DNA from: SZUA-36 sp963759155
Lineage (GTDB): Bacteria; Pseudomonadota; Gammaproteobacteria; Xanthomonadales; SZUA-36
NCBI GenBank assembly: GCA_963759155.1
Contig: CAVWXX010000005.1
Location: 248,001-312,000, forward strand
Direction of reading: 5' to 3'
Length of the DNA stretch: 64,000 bases
In this document: positions 53,051 through 61,314 of the stretch, in pieces
Layout: each line of letters opens with the position of its first letter
Position numbering within the stretch: the stretch's first letter is position 1
The notes under the pieces: generated by a model
The model's database searches: none
What the model saw: the letters and a program-made list of their open reading frames with translations, nothing else
Told to the model about the DNA's origin: nothing
Position numbers and translations under genes: made by a program

Positions 53051-54304
53051 ATGGAACTTGGTATGTCAGAGCGGGTTCGTCCCCTTGTTCAAGCGGTAAG
53101 GAAGTTTATCAGTGAGCGGGTAATCCCCGCAGACGCTGAATTTCTGGCGGAAGTGGAAAAGGACGACAGGTGGACATTTACCGATCGTCAGGCCGACATC
53201 CTGGATGACCTCAAAGCAGCCGCCCGAAAAGAGGGTTTGTGGAATTTCTGGCTAACCGACAGTGACCGGGGCTATGGCCTTAGCACTGTCGAATACGCTT
53301 ACCTGGCAGAGGAAACCGGACGCGCCCACCTGGCCGCCGAAGCCTTTAACTGTAGTGCACCGGATACCGGCAATATGGAAGTACTGGAGCGCTACGGAAC
53401 CGACGCGCAGAAAAAGCAGTGGCTTGAACCGTTACTGGACGGCAGGATTCGCTCTGCATTTGCAATGACCGAACCGGAAGTTGCTTCCTCTGATGCCACC
53501 AATATCTGCACCAGTGCCGTGCTGGATAATGGCGACTGGCTTATCAATGGTGAGAAGTCTTATATTTCAGGTGCCGGTGATCCGCGCTGCGAAATTCTGA
53601 TCGTGATGGTTAAAACCAACCCCGAAAATGCCCGGCATCAACAACATTCTCAAATCCTGGTACCCATGGATACTGCGGGTGTTGAAATTGTACGCCCCTT
53701 ACAGGTTTTCTCCCTGGACGATGCGCCCCACGGTCATATGCATATGAAATTTACCGACGTCCGGGTGCCTGAAGAAAATATCATTCTGGGTGCCGGTCGT
53801 GGCTTCGAAATCTCACAGGGCAGACTCGGACCAGGTCGCGTACACCACTGCATGCGCGCCATTGGCATGGCAGAAAAGGCTCTTGAGCTCATGTGCCACC
53901 GATCTATAAACCGTACAGCATTCGGCCGGCCACTGGCCAAGCTGGGTGGAAATTACGACCGTATTGCCGATGCACGTATGAATATCGACATGGCGCGTTT
54001 GTTAACCCTGAAAACTGCCTGGGTAATAGACACAAAAGGTGTTGAAGAGGCCCACTTGTGGATATCAAAAATCAAGGCAGTGGTTCCACAAATCACCCTG
54101 GATATTATCGATGATGCCATCCAGATGCACGGTGCCCATGGATTATCACAGGACTTCCCATTGGCAAGCATGTACATGGCTGCGCGTACGTTGCGATTAG
54201 CCGATGGACCGGATGAGGTGCACAGAATGGTGGTTGCACGCCAGGAACTGCGACCCTATGTCAAATCACTCCGGTCCAGGAGTGAGGCGAATACGGACGC
54301 CTGA
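53051..54304 (+). CDS. Acyl-CoA dehydrogenase, ACAD10/11-like
   Basis: FAD enzyme of 417 residues introducing the 2,3-double bond into acyl-CoA. Motifs: FAMTEPEVASSDATNI (FAD/acyl binding), INGEKSYISGAGDP, GPGRVHHCMRAIGMAE, AFGRPLAKLGGN, and QMHGAHGLSQD near the end. It matches the ACAD10/ACAD11 group. The human members of that group are fused to an aminoglycoside-phosphotransferase-like kinase, and a separate gene of that kinase type lies at 57709. AAAACAGGAATTACTT precedes ATG 53051 (AGGA). It is divergent from the multifunctional enzyme, 126 bases away. Confidence 0.94.
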   Translation: MELGMSERVRPLVQAVRKFISERVIPADAEFLAEVEKDDRWTFTDRQADILDDLKAAARKEGLWNFWLTDSDRGYGLSTVEYAYLAEETGRAHLAAEAFNCSAPDTGNMEVLERYGTDAQKKQWLEPLLDGRIRSAFAMTEPEVASSDATNICTSAVLDNGDWLINGEKSYISGAGDPRCEILIVMVKTNPENARHQQHSQILVPMDTAGVEIVRPLQVFSLDDAPHGHMHMKFTDVRVPEENIILGAGRGFEISQGRLGPGRVHHCMRAIGMAEKALELMCHRSINRTAFGRPLAKLGGNYDRIADARMNIDMARLLTLKTAWVIDTKGVEEAHLWISKIKAVVPQITLDIIDDAIQMHGAHGLSQDFPLASMYMAARTLRLADGPDEVHRMVVARQELRPYVKSLRSRSEANTDA

Positions 54305-54349
54305 CGTTTCCAAAGAACCCCGGCCATTACCAACTGCATGGCCCAGTCA

Positions 54350-57300
54350 TCAAGTCGCCTGCGGTTCACCTTCCAGGATGTCTGTTTTGTCCTCCCGGTC
54401 AAAATGCACATCGATTTGTGGGAAGGCAATTACGATTCCGGCCTCGGCAAAAGCTTCATTGATCGTGGTATGCAGGTCGCTGAGCAAAAAGCCGCGTTGT
54501 TGTACGTCGGTGAAAAAGTACCGTGCCGTCAGATTAAGCGAGCTATCACCAAATTTATTAAAGATAACATCCGGTTCGGGATCATCGGCAATAAGATCAT
54601 GCTTGTCTAATATATCTTCAAGGATAGCGACTGCCTTTCGAACATCGCTGCCATAGGCAATACCGACATCCAGCGTCATTCGAATACTGGAATCGCTCAA
54701 AGTCCAGTTCAGTAGTCGTCCGGTAACAAACTCCTTATTGGGAACCAGCAACTCTTTGCCGTCGAAGTCACGAATGGTGGTAGCCCGAATCCTGATACGG
54801 ATCACCTGTCCTGAACTCTCACCGACAGTAATTACATCTCCAACCCGGATAGGACGCTCAAACAGGATAATCAAACCACTGATAAAGTTCGCGATGATCT
54901 CCTGTAAGCCAAAACCAATACCCACGCCAAGTGCCGCCACCAGCCATTGCAGCCGGTCCCACCTGAGTCCGAGAGTGGAAAGGAATGCAAGGAGACCTAC
55001 AGAAATAATCAGGTAGCCCAATAATTTCACCACGGCATAACGCGTCCCCTGGGACACGTTTTTTTGACTTCTGAGTATCAATGACAGCAATGGCGGCATA
55101 TTGCGTGCAGCAACAATCGTAAAAATGCCAATCAATAAAGCCATGACCAAAGACGCAAGTGTGATACTGGTCAAAATGGCTTCGCCCTCTGCCATGTCGT
55201 TAATCGTCCAGAGAGTGATGCTGTGCATAACTTCCAGCGCACGGAACAAGGGTGCCCAAATGAAGAAAAGCAGGAAGGCGCCTGTAGTGACCGTACCAAC
55301 TCGTAAAAGGGTTGAAACAGACTCACTGAGAGAGACGAGATTGACCTCTTCGTGCTCAGGCTCCTGTGTCTCGCCGTCTTTTGGCGCTTGTCGTGCGGCC
55401 AGCATCTCATTGAACCGTAGGCGCCGACGCACCACGAGCAACCAGCGGTGCAGGATGTCATAAAAGAAAAGCAGAACGATAATGACTACCAGTGAGTTGA
55501 TCAACATCCCCCAAACAACCTGGGCTGAATAGAGGTAGCCAAAGATACTGCTTCCAATGAAATAGACGCCGACACCCAGTGTCAGGGCCAATAACCAAAA
55601 ACGTAAATGACTGCGACTCTTCAGCGACTTTGAATCGTATGCCAGAAAACCAAACAGAAAGACCGTAAAGATGATCATATCCACACAAAAAAGCAGACGA
55701 CCCAGTACCGCACTGATCGAATTAAGCTCTACTTTAAAAATAAAGGCCGTTATCACCACTAATGGGAACCACCAGACTAACAGGCGGGTACTCAGACGCC
55801 GCATGCTGTCACAGTATTCCGCCGGCCATGCGAAATGCGTACGGGCAATACCAAACTCAAGGCATGCGGTTCGCACCAGCATCAGTATCAATAAAATTTT
55901 GATTGATTGTTCGAGGCCCTGTGCGAGGTAGGGAGCTGTTTCCGGGTCTGGACTTTGCAAACTGTTTGCTAACAGGAGCAGCAGTAAGGGTACGGGCAAT
56001 AATCGAATGAAACTGAGTAGTGCCGCCTGCAGTGTGAAAAGAATGGAATCATCACGAACCCTGCCTATCTTTTTGTTGATGTTTTTAAGACGCGAGTCTA
56101 TTTTTCCCCGTATCGCCAGCAGGGCGATTGCCAAAATCAAAACAAGCGCGCTATTTTTGCTAAGGTTCGCAAAACGCAACGCGGAGAGCGTGTCAAAGAG
56201 TCCCCTGGTCTCCTGGCTGAGTTTGTCCAAAACATCAGAAGACAGTGGCGGGTGACTGGGCACCCAGAGTATTCGCCTGCCAAGGTATGCCTGGTATTCT
56301 TCAGCCTGCTCACCCAGCTTTGTGCGGCTCCGTTCGAGGTCTGAATGCGTATTGACCAGCTCAGTTTCACTGGCAATCAATGCTGCCAAAAGTTCGCGTT
56401 GCGAGCGGACCAGGTCTTTGGCTGTTTCGACCAGCTTCTCATCAAGCTCGGGTGCCGGACTACCAACCTCTGCAGCAAGCCCCTTCGCAACATAGTTTGT
56501 CGTATTGGAAAGGGTGTTCAGCGTATCCTCGTAGCGGGTACGTTGAATAACATGATCTCCTATTCCAGACGGTGTCAGGTAGGAGGTATCAGACAGTCTG
56601 AAACCATCCGTCTGGTGCCAGTGAACCATCAGGACAGGACCCAGAGAGGTACTGTCTTCCGCGAGTGAAACCAGTGTTTTGACCCCTTCATAACGGTCAT
56701 TCAAAGACAACAACTCTTTTTCCACCTGCTGCTTCTCTGCTTTCAAAGCGATCAGCGTTTTGTCCAGAGCCTCGGCCTGCTCCCGCAGTTTCGAGTTGGT
56801 ATTTACCAACTGCTGAATAAAGCCGAATCCCGGTGTGCTTTCGTCCAGGCCGATACTGGTTTCTGATTCCTGAATTTTTGCCCTCGAAGCAAGCTCTTTC
56901 TCCAGCGCAGCGATTTCAAAGGTCAGTCCATCGAGAATCAGAGCCAGCTCTTCACTTTCCGCTTTTCGTCTGCTGTATCGCACAGACTGGCTGGACAACT
57001 GGGCTTCCAGGGCCCTGCGCTCAGCATTTAATGCCCGGCGCTCAGCCAGCACAGCCCACTGTGACGCCTCGAACTGTGACGGTTGCAAATCTGGTTCGAT
57101 AATTATGGGTGTGCCGGGCAGTTCCTGAAGCCGGTTGTCTATCGCGCTAAACCGAACCTGGATGCTGGGTGCACTGCTTTGTTCAGACAGAACTTTCTCA
57201 TCCAACTGTCCCTTTTTGGTCTGAGATTCACGCAGTTTCAGCCGGAGCGACGTCAACTGCTCTTCGAGCTTTTCCTCCGAGAGTTTCGCAACGGATTCCA

Positions 57301-57625
57301 AATCGATGTCAGCCGAGCGGTATTCCATGGTTTCCATACGATCACGTATTTCCGCCTCTTTTACAGGTGCATCGATCTGAGCCTGCACGTAGGTCTTCTC
57401 AGAGGCAGCATGTACCTGGGCCTCCCCAAGCCAGTTGAGAACTGCCTCGTAGCTTCCAATCGTGGTTTCAGCGCCTTCCTGACTACCGCTGTCTCTAAGC
57501 GTCTGAATTCTCGCCGATACCAGTTCCTGGCTCAGTTCGTTATTTATTTGTGGTTCTTGCGCTGATGCAGTTCCCAGGCCACTGATCAGCAGGGTCATCA
57601 GTAAAAGTTGTCGTAAACCACTCAA
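54350..57625 (-). CDS. Large mechanosensitive channel, MscK/MscM type
   Basis: Inner-membrane channel opening on hypo-osmotic stress, 1091 residues. A signal peptide (ends near TASAQ) leads to a long periplasmic coiled-coil region (about 25-480, many Glu/Lys/Leu heptads). About eleven membrane helices follow (from about 500), with the MscS core at the end: the pore helix LQWLVAALGVGIGFGLQEIIANFISGLIILFE (split: ALGVGIGFGLQEIIANF) followed by RPIRVGDVITVG and the cytoplasmic cage. The length matches E. coli MscK and MscM. It converges with the acyl-CoA dehydrogenase gene, 45 bases apart. Confidence 0.94.
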   Translation of the reverse strand: MSGLRQLLLMTLLISGLGTASAQEPQINNELSQELVSARIQTLRDSGSQEGAETTIGSYEAVLNWLGEAQVHAASEKTYVQAQIDAPVKEAEIRDRMETMEYRSADIDLESVAKLSEEKLEEQLTSLRLKLRESQTKKGQLDEKVLSEQSSAPSIQVRFSAIDNRLQELPGTPIIIEPDLQPSQFEASQWAVLAERRALNAERRALEAQLSSQSVRYSRRKAESEELALILDGLTFEIAALEKELASRAKIQESETSIGLDESTPGFGFIQQLVNTNSKLREQAEALDKTLIALKAEKQQVEKELLSLNDRYEGVKTLVSLAEDSTSLGPVLMVHWHQTDGFRLSDTSYLTPSGIGDHVIQRTRYEDTLNTLSNTTNYVAKGLAAEVGSPAPELDEKLVETAKDLVRSQRELLAALIASETELVNTHSDLERSRTKLGEQAEEYQAYLGRRILWVPSHPPLSSDVLDKLSQETRGLFDTLSALRFANLSKNSALVLILAIALLAIRGKIDSRLKNINKKIGRVRDDSILFTLQAALLSFIRLLPVPLLLLLLANSLQSPDPETAPYLAQGLEQSIKILLILMLVRTACLEFGIARTHFAWPAEYCDSMRRLSTRLLVWWFPLVVITAFIFKVELNSISAVLGRLLFCVDMIIFTVFLFGFLAYDSKSLKSRSHLRFWLLALTLGVGVYFIGSSIFGYLYSAQVVWGMLINSLVVIIVLLFFYDILHRWLLVVRRRLRFNEMLAARQAPKDGETQEPEHEEVNLVSLSESVSTLLRVGTVTTGAFLLFFIWAPLFRALEVMHSITLWTINDMAEGEAILTSITLASLVMALLIGIFTIVAARNMPPLLSLILRSQKNVSQGTRYAVVKLLGYLIISVGLLAFLSTLGLRWDRLQWLVAALGVGIGFGLQEIIANFISGLIILFERPIRVGDVITVGESSGQVIRIRIRATTIRDFDGKELLVPNKEFVTGRLLNWTLSDSSIRMTLDVGIAYGSDVRKAVAILEDILDKHDLIADDPEPDVIFNKFGDSSLNLTARYFFTDVQQRGFLLSDLHTTINEAFAEAGIVIAFPQIDVHFDREDKTDILEGEPQAT

Positions 57626-57708
57626 AACACTGCTCCGATTAACTGGCTATCATGTGTAGGTTAACTGCTCAGGTTTCTTTGTCCAATATAAAACGCTTGA
57701 CCTCGAGG

Positions 57709-58773
57709 CTAAATAGAAATCACTTTTTGGCAATGTTCGCCCAGTTGTTGAGCAGCTTGTCCAAAAGTTTTGAAGCGCGCGTCCTTTGTCTGACCATGGA
57801 AATAGCGAAAATAGATCTGTTGCAGAATCACGGCAAGACGCCAGTAACCATAAACCCGATAGAAATTAAAGCCGGAGGTGTCAATACCTGTGCGCTCCTG
57901 ATACAAGTCGAGAATCTCACTACGACTCAGCATTCCGGGTGCATTCGAGGGTTGAACTAACAACTGCTTCATTTCGCGCGGGTCATCATCCTGTATCCAG
58001 TAGGCCAATGAGTTACCAAGATCCATTAACGGATCACCCAGTGCACAGATTTCCCAGTCGAGTACCGCCAGCACAGTACGGGGGTTCTGTTTATCCAGGA
58101 TAACGTTATCAATACGAAAATCGCCATGCAAAATGGAGTGCCGGTTACTCTCGGCCGGCATACTGGCTACTAACCACTCGCGAACTCCCCTGAAATGATG
58201 TACATCGGGTGTCAGTGCTTTTTCAAATCGCCGGTTCCAACCCAGTACCTGGCGCTCAACATAACCCTGTGGCTTGCCAAAATCTCCAAGTCCGGCAGCA
58301 ATATAATCAACCTGGTGTAACTCGATCAGCTTTTCCCAAAACCCGGTGCAAAACCGGCGGGTATCTTCAGCGGTAAAGTTCCATTCGACGGGGATTTGAT
58401 TGCTTACCAACAGCCCCTCGACTTTTCGCATCACGTAAAACTCGGACCCGATGATAGATTCGTCATCGCTATAACAAAGTGTCTCCGGCACACAAGGATA
58501 AACCGGCTTCAGATCACTCATCACACGGTACTCGCGTATCATGCTGTGAGCTGTTTTTGACTTTGTACCAAACGGGGGCCTGCGAACCACCAGGTCATCA
58601 TTATCGTATTTCAACCGGTAGGTCAGGTTGGATTTGCCTCCTGCAAACTGACTGACCGTCGGTTTTCCTACCAGGTGGGGAAGTGCTGTCTTCAGGTATC
58701 GGTCCAGGGCGAGCCAGTCGAGACCCTCACCTTTTCTTACCGGGATGGTTGAATCCATGTTAGCAGTCGACAT
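57709..58773 (-). CDS. APH-like phosphotransferase (ACAD10/11 partner)
   Basis: A 354-residue aminoglycoside-phosphotransferase-fold kinase. The start is ATG 58773 with GAGGTAAAG just before it and eight bases after the SDR stop. Visible are the N-lobe GGKSNLTYRL and VVRRPPFG, the catalytic loop HGDFRIDNVIL, and the metal-binding VLDWEICALGDP. The family is not for antibiotic resistance; it is the bacterial form of the N-terminal kinase of ACAD10/11, linked to 4-hydroxyacyl-CoA breakdown. That role here is inferred from the nearby acyl-CoA dehydrogenase and the SDR in the same operon. Confidence 0.9.
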   Translation of the reverse strand: MSTANMDSTIPVRKGEGLDWLALDRYLKTALPHLVGKPTVSQFAGGKSNLTYRLKYDNDDLVVRRPPFGTKSKTAHSMIREYRVMSDLKPVYPCVPETLCYSDDESIIGSEFYVMRKVEGLLVSNQIPVEWNFTAEDTRRFCTGFWEKLIELHQVDYIAAGLGDFGKPQGYVERQVLGWNRRFEKALTPDVHHFRGVREWLVASMPAESNRHSILHGDFRIDNVILDKQNPRTVLAVLDWEICALGDPLMDLGNSLAYWIQDDDPREMKQLLVQPSNAPGMLSRSEILDLYQERTGIDTSGFNFYRVYGYWRLAVILQQIYFRYFHGQTKDARFKTFGQAAQQLGEHCQKVISI

Positions 58774-58780
58774 CTTTACC

Positions 58781-59539
58781 TCAACCCAGAGTTGCGCCGC
58801 CATCCATCACCAGTGTCGTGCCGGTTGTATAGGCCGCCTGGTCAGACACCAGGTAGAGAACACCGGCCACCATTTCCTGCGGTTGTGCCGCCCTGCCTGC
58901 TGGCAACCGGGACAACCACTTCTGAACACCCGGATCCTCAATCAGCGCTGATGCCAGTTGTGTCTCAACCACACCGGGCAGGATGGCGTTTACCCTGATA
59001 CCCTGCTGCCCATACTCCTTCGCAAAAGACTTGGTGATACTGATCAGGCCTGCTTTGGTCATTGAGTAAACAGCCTGTCCGGGCAGTGATATTAACGCCG
59101 CGATAGAGGCCACGTTGACGACGCTACCGCCACCGCTTTTCACCATTAAAGGTACAGCCCCAGAGAGCATGAAGTACGGGCCTTTCAGATTGATATCCAC
59201 CGTTTTATCAAAGGCCTTGGGTGTCAGGTCCGTGGCAGGGCCGTAATAAGGGTTGGTGGCCGCATTGTTGATCAGGATATCGAGACGACCAAACGCTTCA
59301 TTTACAAATTCAAACAACGCCTTGATTTCATCAAGGTGCCCGGCATGGCAGGCTCTCGCCACTGCTTTGCCACCGGCAGCAACGATCTCATCTGCAACTT
59401 TTTGTACACTTTCCTGCCGCCTGCTGGTTAACACTACCAGTGCACCACAATCGGCCAGACCCTTTGCGATGGCCTCACCAATACCACGCGATGCACCATT
59501 GACCACGGCGACTTTTCCAGACATGTCAAATTGACTCAT
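58781..59539 (-). CDS. SDR-family oxidoreductase in operon with the kinase
   Basis: A 252-residue classical SDR: VVNGASRGIGEAI at residue 12, NNAATN at about 91, catalytic YSMTK at about 158, and the usual ILPGVVETQLA after it, ending in LVMDGGATLG. NGASRGIG replaces the common TGASRGIG. It is first in a two-gene minus-strand operon with the APH-like kinase. It could handle a hydroxyacyl-CoA or the like, as expected with ACAD10/11-type pathways; the substrate is not proven. Confidence 0.92.
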   Translation of the reverse strand: MSQFDMSGKVAVVNGASRGIGEAIAKGLADCGALVVLTSRRQESVQKVADEIVAAGGKAVARACHAGHLDEIKALFEFVNEAFGRLDILINNAATNPYYGPATDLTPKAFDKTVDINLKGPYFMLSGAVPLMVKSGGGSVVNVASIAALISLPGQAVYSMTKAGLISITKSFAKEYGQQGIRVNAILPGVVETQLASALIEDPGVQKWLSRLPAGRAAQPQEMVAGVLYLVSDQAAYTTGTTLVMDGGATLG

Positions 59540-59666
59540 TGTGATCTCCAGTCAGTTTTCTTTGAGAGCGGTAGCAGACAGCAGACAAGCTTCGCCTTAT
59601 GATTTCTGCGGATTCGTTTTCCCCTGTTTACTGTCATGAACAAGCCATTGCTTACATTGAACTATC

Positions 59667-59885
59667 TTAAGAAGGAACAAAGTATACAAGTGCCAGACAC
59701 AAACACCCCAAAAAAATTCTGCTGAAGAACAGAAACATAAAATGGCCGGGTTCGTCCTCGCGATAGAATTTTCCTTTGCCGGTTAGTCCAAAGGTATAAC
59801 CGGTACGTAAATTATGTATCGCACCAATTATCAGGACGATCCCGACAAATGCCACACCAAATTTTAAAATTTCCTGTGTATTCAT
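59667..59885 (-). CDS. Small two-helix membrane protein
   Basis: A 72-residue protein from ATG 59885 (AGAGGA six bases upstream). Helix 1 is about residues 8-25 (KFGVAFVGIVLIIGAI). A polar segment TFGLTGKGKFYREDEPGHF follows, then helix 2 (about 48-68, LFFSRIFLGCLCLALVYF). I do not recognise a family. It stands alone between an SDR operon and the composite repeat. Confidence 0.7.
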   Translation of the reverse strand: MNTQEILKFGVAFVGIVLIIGAIHNLRTGYTFGLTGKGKFYREDEPGHFMFLFFSRIFLGCLCLALVYFVPS

Positions 59886-59985
59886 GACCATTCCTCTGAC
59901 TATGCTTTCTATTGTACTTAGTCGCTGAATATATTTGTTGCGATTTGCTTGTGCTTACTTCTGGACTCACAGGTGGAAAAAAACC

Positions 59986-60136
59986 ATTGATCATTCGGGA
60001 AGCCAAGGCTATGCAGTAGCTTACTTCCAGACGCGCTCGAGCACATCCATGTGGCGCTCATCCTCGACTCCTGTCTCAGAAGGTCTGGAAGTAAGCTACT
60101 GCACATCCTCGTCTTTGTGCGAATGCAGGGGTCAAT
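59986..60136. repeat. Composite palindromic repeat B, element 1
   Basis: Second copy of the element at 18980-19132, in the same orientation. The stem 60013-60032 with 60083-60102 is a perfect 20 bp: the outer half GCAGTAGCTTA is shared, while the inner part (CTTCCAGAC with GTCTGGAAG) differs from copy A but stays complementary. Both ends (ATTGATC.TTCGGGAAGCCAAG and GTGCGAATGCAGGGGTCAAT) are nearly identical between copies. Confidence 0.85.
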
Positions 60137-60240
60137 GGTTTCTGGAAGATACACGTGGTTTGATTCTGAACTTGATAAGCACACGGCTTTTGCGAATGTT
60201 TGGACTAGTAACCTCAGAAAGATGCAGGGCGTTTGATATT

Positions 60241-60366
60241 AAGCTGGGGTGTGTATTAACTTATCAGGACCGTGAGCGACATGGATGTCGCGACCGAGCT
60301 TACAGGGACGTACTTGCAGCGAGTCCTGGGAAGTTAATACACATCCCAGCTCCCCCAACCTTGCAG
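60241..60366. repeat. Composite palindromic repeat B, element 2
   Basis: Arms GTGTATTAACTT (60251-60262) and AAGTTAATACAC (60331-60342), extended by GCTGGG/CCCAGC, enclose GCGACATGGATGTCGC and TACAGGGACGTA hairpin modules. It is the same layout and spacing from element 1 as in copy A. Confidence 0.85.
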
Positions 60367-60435
60367 ATTATCGACGGCAAGGCTTCAAAACCATTCCGTA
60401 GGCCGGTCTGTGCACGGCACCTGCCCAGGCAAGAC

Positions 60436-60466
60436 AATACACACCCCAGCGCCCCCAACCTTGCAA
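60436..60466. repeat. Partial duplicate of the end of repeat B
   Basis: AATACACACCCCAGCGCCC and the following CCAACCTTGCA repeat the segment at 60337-60366 with two base changes. It is a stand-alone half arm, presumably a remnant of a third element. The rest of 59892-60545 holds no gene that I can support. Confidence 0.65.
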
Positions 60467-60545
60467 CTAACAGAAGGCAATTTCGGAACAACTCAAGCAG
60501 CAGCACCGCTTAGTCCTGACTGATTCTTGTGACATTTCCTGAACA

Positions 60546-60576
60546 TAAAAAAAGGGCCGACTGGGTGTCGGCCCTA
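60546..60576 (-). terminator. Rho-independent terminator of the first phasin gene
   Basis: On the minus strand GGGCCGACACCCAGTCGGCCC is followed by seven T; it lies 36 bases after the phasin stop. Confidence 0.92.
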
Positions 60577-60611
60577 ATATTCCCAATGTGGGAAGTGGGG
60601 GAACTATTGAC

Positions 60612-61175
60612 TTACTTGGCCGCAGGCTTTTTAGCTGTTGCTTTCTTGGTTACTACCTTTTTAGCGGCTGGCTTCTTGGCCGTCGGCTTTTTGGCAGTTG
60701 GCTTTTTAGCCGCTGCTTTCTTTGGAGCAGGCTTTGCAGTTTTGCTCATGGAAGTAACCTTGGTTGCCAGGGTCTGAACACGCTCGGAGAGTTTATTCAC
60801 CTCTTCTGCGGTTGGGACGCCAAGCTGACCCAGAACTCTTGCTACACGATTTTCAAAAATCGTTTCAAGTTTGTCCCAGTTATCAACTGCCTGTTTACGA
60901 ACAGCACCTACCTTTGATTCAACTTCACCCTTGATATCACCAACAGCTGACTCGGCAACATTGCGGGTCTTTTTCTCAAGTTTCACACCTTCGGACACCA
61001 GTTTTTCAAACAGTTTGTTGCCCTGTTCGATTACCTTTGCGCCTTCATTCTGTGCAACAGAAAATGCACCGAGGCCGGCCAACCAGATTTCACGTGCGGA
61101 ATCTACAACAGGTACCGCGGGCTTCGCCTGGACTTTCTTCTTCATAACCTTCTTTTTCAGTGTCTTCTTAGCCAT
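60612..61175 (-). CDS. Phasin-family granule-associated protein, short form
   Basis: A 187-residue protein from ATG 61175 (AAGGAG six bases upstream). Basic N-terminus (MAKKTLKKKV), then the phasin core: AREIWLAGLGAFSVAQNEG (about 27-45), amphipathic helices to about 105, one repeat unit NRVARVLGQLGVPTAEEVNKLS (about 109-130, split for length), and a C-terminal tail of AAKKPTAKK-type repeats like PhaF or histone-H1-like tails. Phasins coat polyhydroxyalkanoate or lipid granules, and the basic tail can bind DNA. No PHA synthase is in the window. It is a paralogue of the next gene: the two align residue for residue over the first 100 positions. Confidence 0.92.
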   Translation of the reverse strand: MAKKTLKKKVMKKKVQAKPAVPVVDSAREIWLAGLGAFSVAQNEGAKVIEQGNKLFEKLVSEGVKLEKKTRNVAESAVGDIKGEVESKVGAVRKQAVDNWDKLETIFENRVARVLGQLGVPTAEEVNKLSERVQTLATKVTSMSKTAKPAPKKAAAKKPTAKKPTAKKPAAKKVVTKKATAKKPAAK

Positions 61176-61233
61176 TTCAAACTCCTTGCTCAATTGAGCG
61201 TTAATTTCTGATGTGTGTATGTTAATTAGATTA

Positions 61234-61253
61234 ATTAGAGCAAACACACTAAA
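61234..61253 (-). promoter_or_regulatory. Shared phasin promoter element, copy 1
   Basis: TTAGAGCAAACACACTAAA (minus strand TTTAGTGTGTTTGCTCTAA) is identical to the element at 62351-62370 in front of the second phasin gene. TTGCTC could serve as a -35 box with a weak -10 about 17 bases on. It lies 60-80 bases before the start codon. Confidence 0.65.
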
Positions 61254-61270
61254 GCTTCTTGTTCCTGGGT

Positions 61271-61300
61271 GATCGAGGCCAGCCATGGCCGGCCTTGATC
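61271..61300 (-). terminator. Hairpin after the second phasin gene
   Basis: GATCGAGGCC and GGCCTTGATC (one mismatch) with a further GGCC/GGCC inner pairing, 15 bases beyond the stop. No T run follows, so partial termination is likely. Confidence 0.5.
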
Positions 61301-61314
61301 ATTTTCTTAAGATC

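Noticed and set aside
57709..58773. Aminoglycoside resistance gene
   Set aside because: The APH fold is present, but the sequence and the SDR/acyl-CoA dehydrogenase setting fit the ACAD10/11-type kinase group, not resistance enzymes.
59935..60513. Open frame of 192 codons on the plus strand
   Set aside because: It is entirely made of the composite palindromic repeat and its partial duplicate; the start is unsupported.
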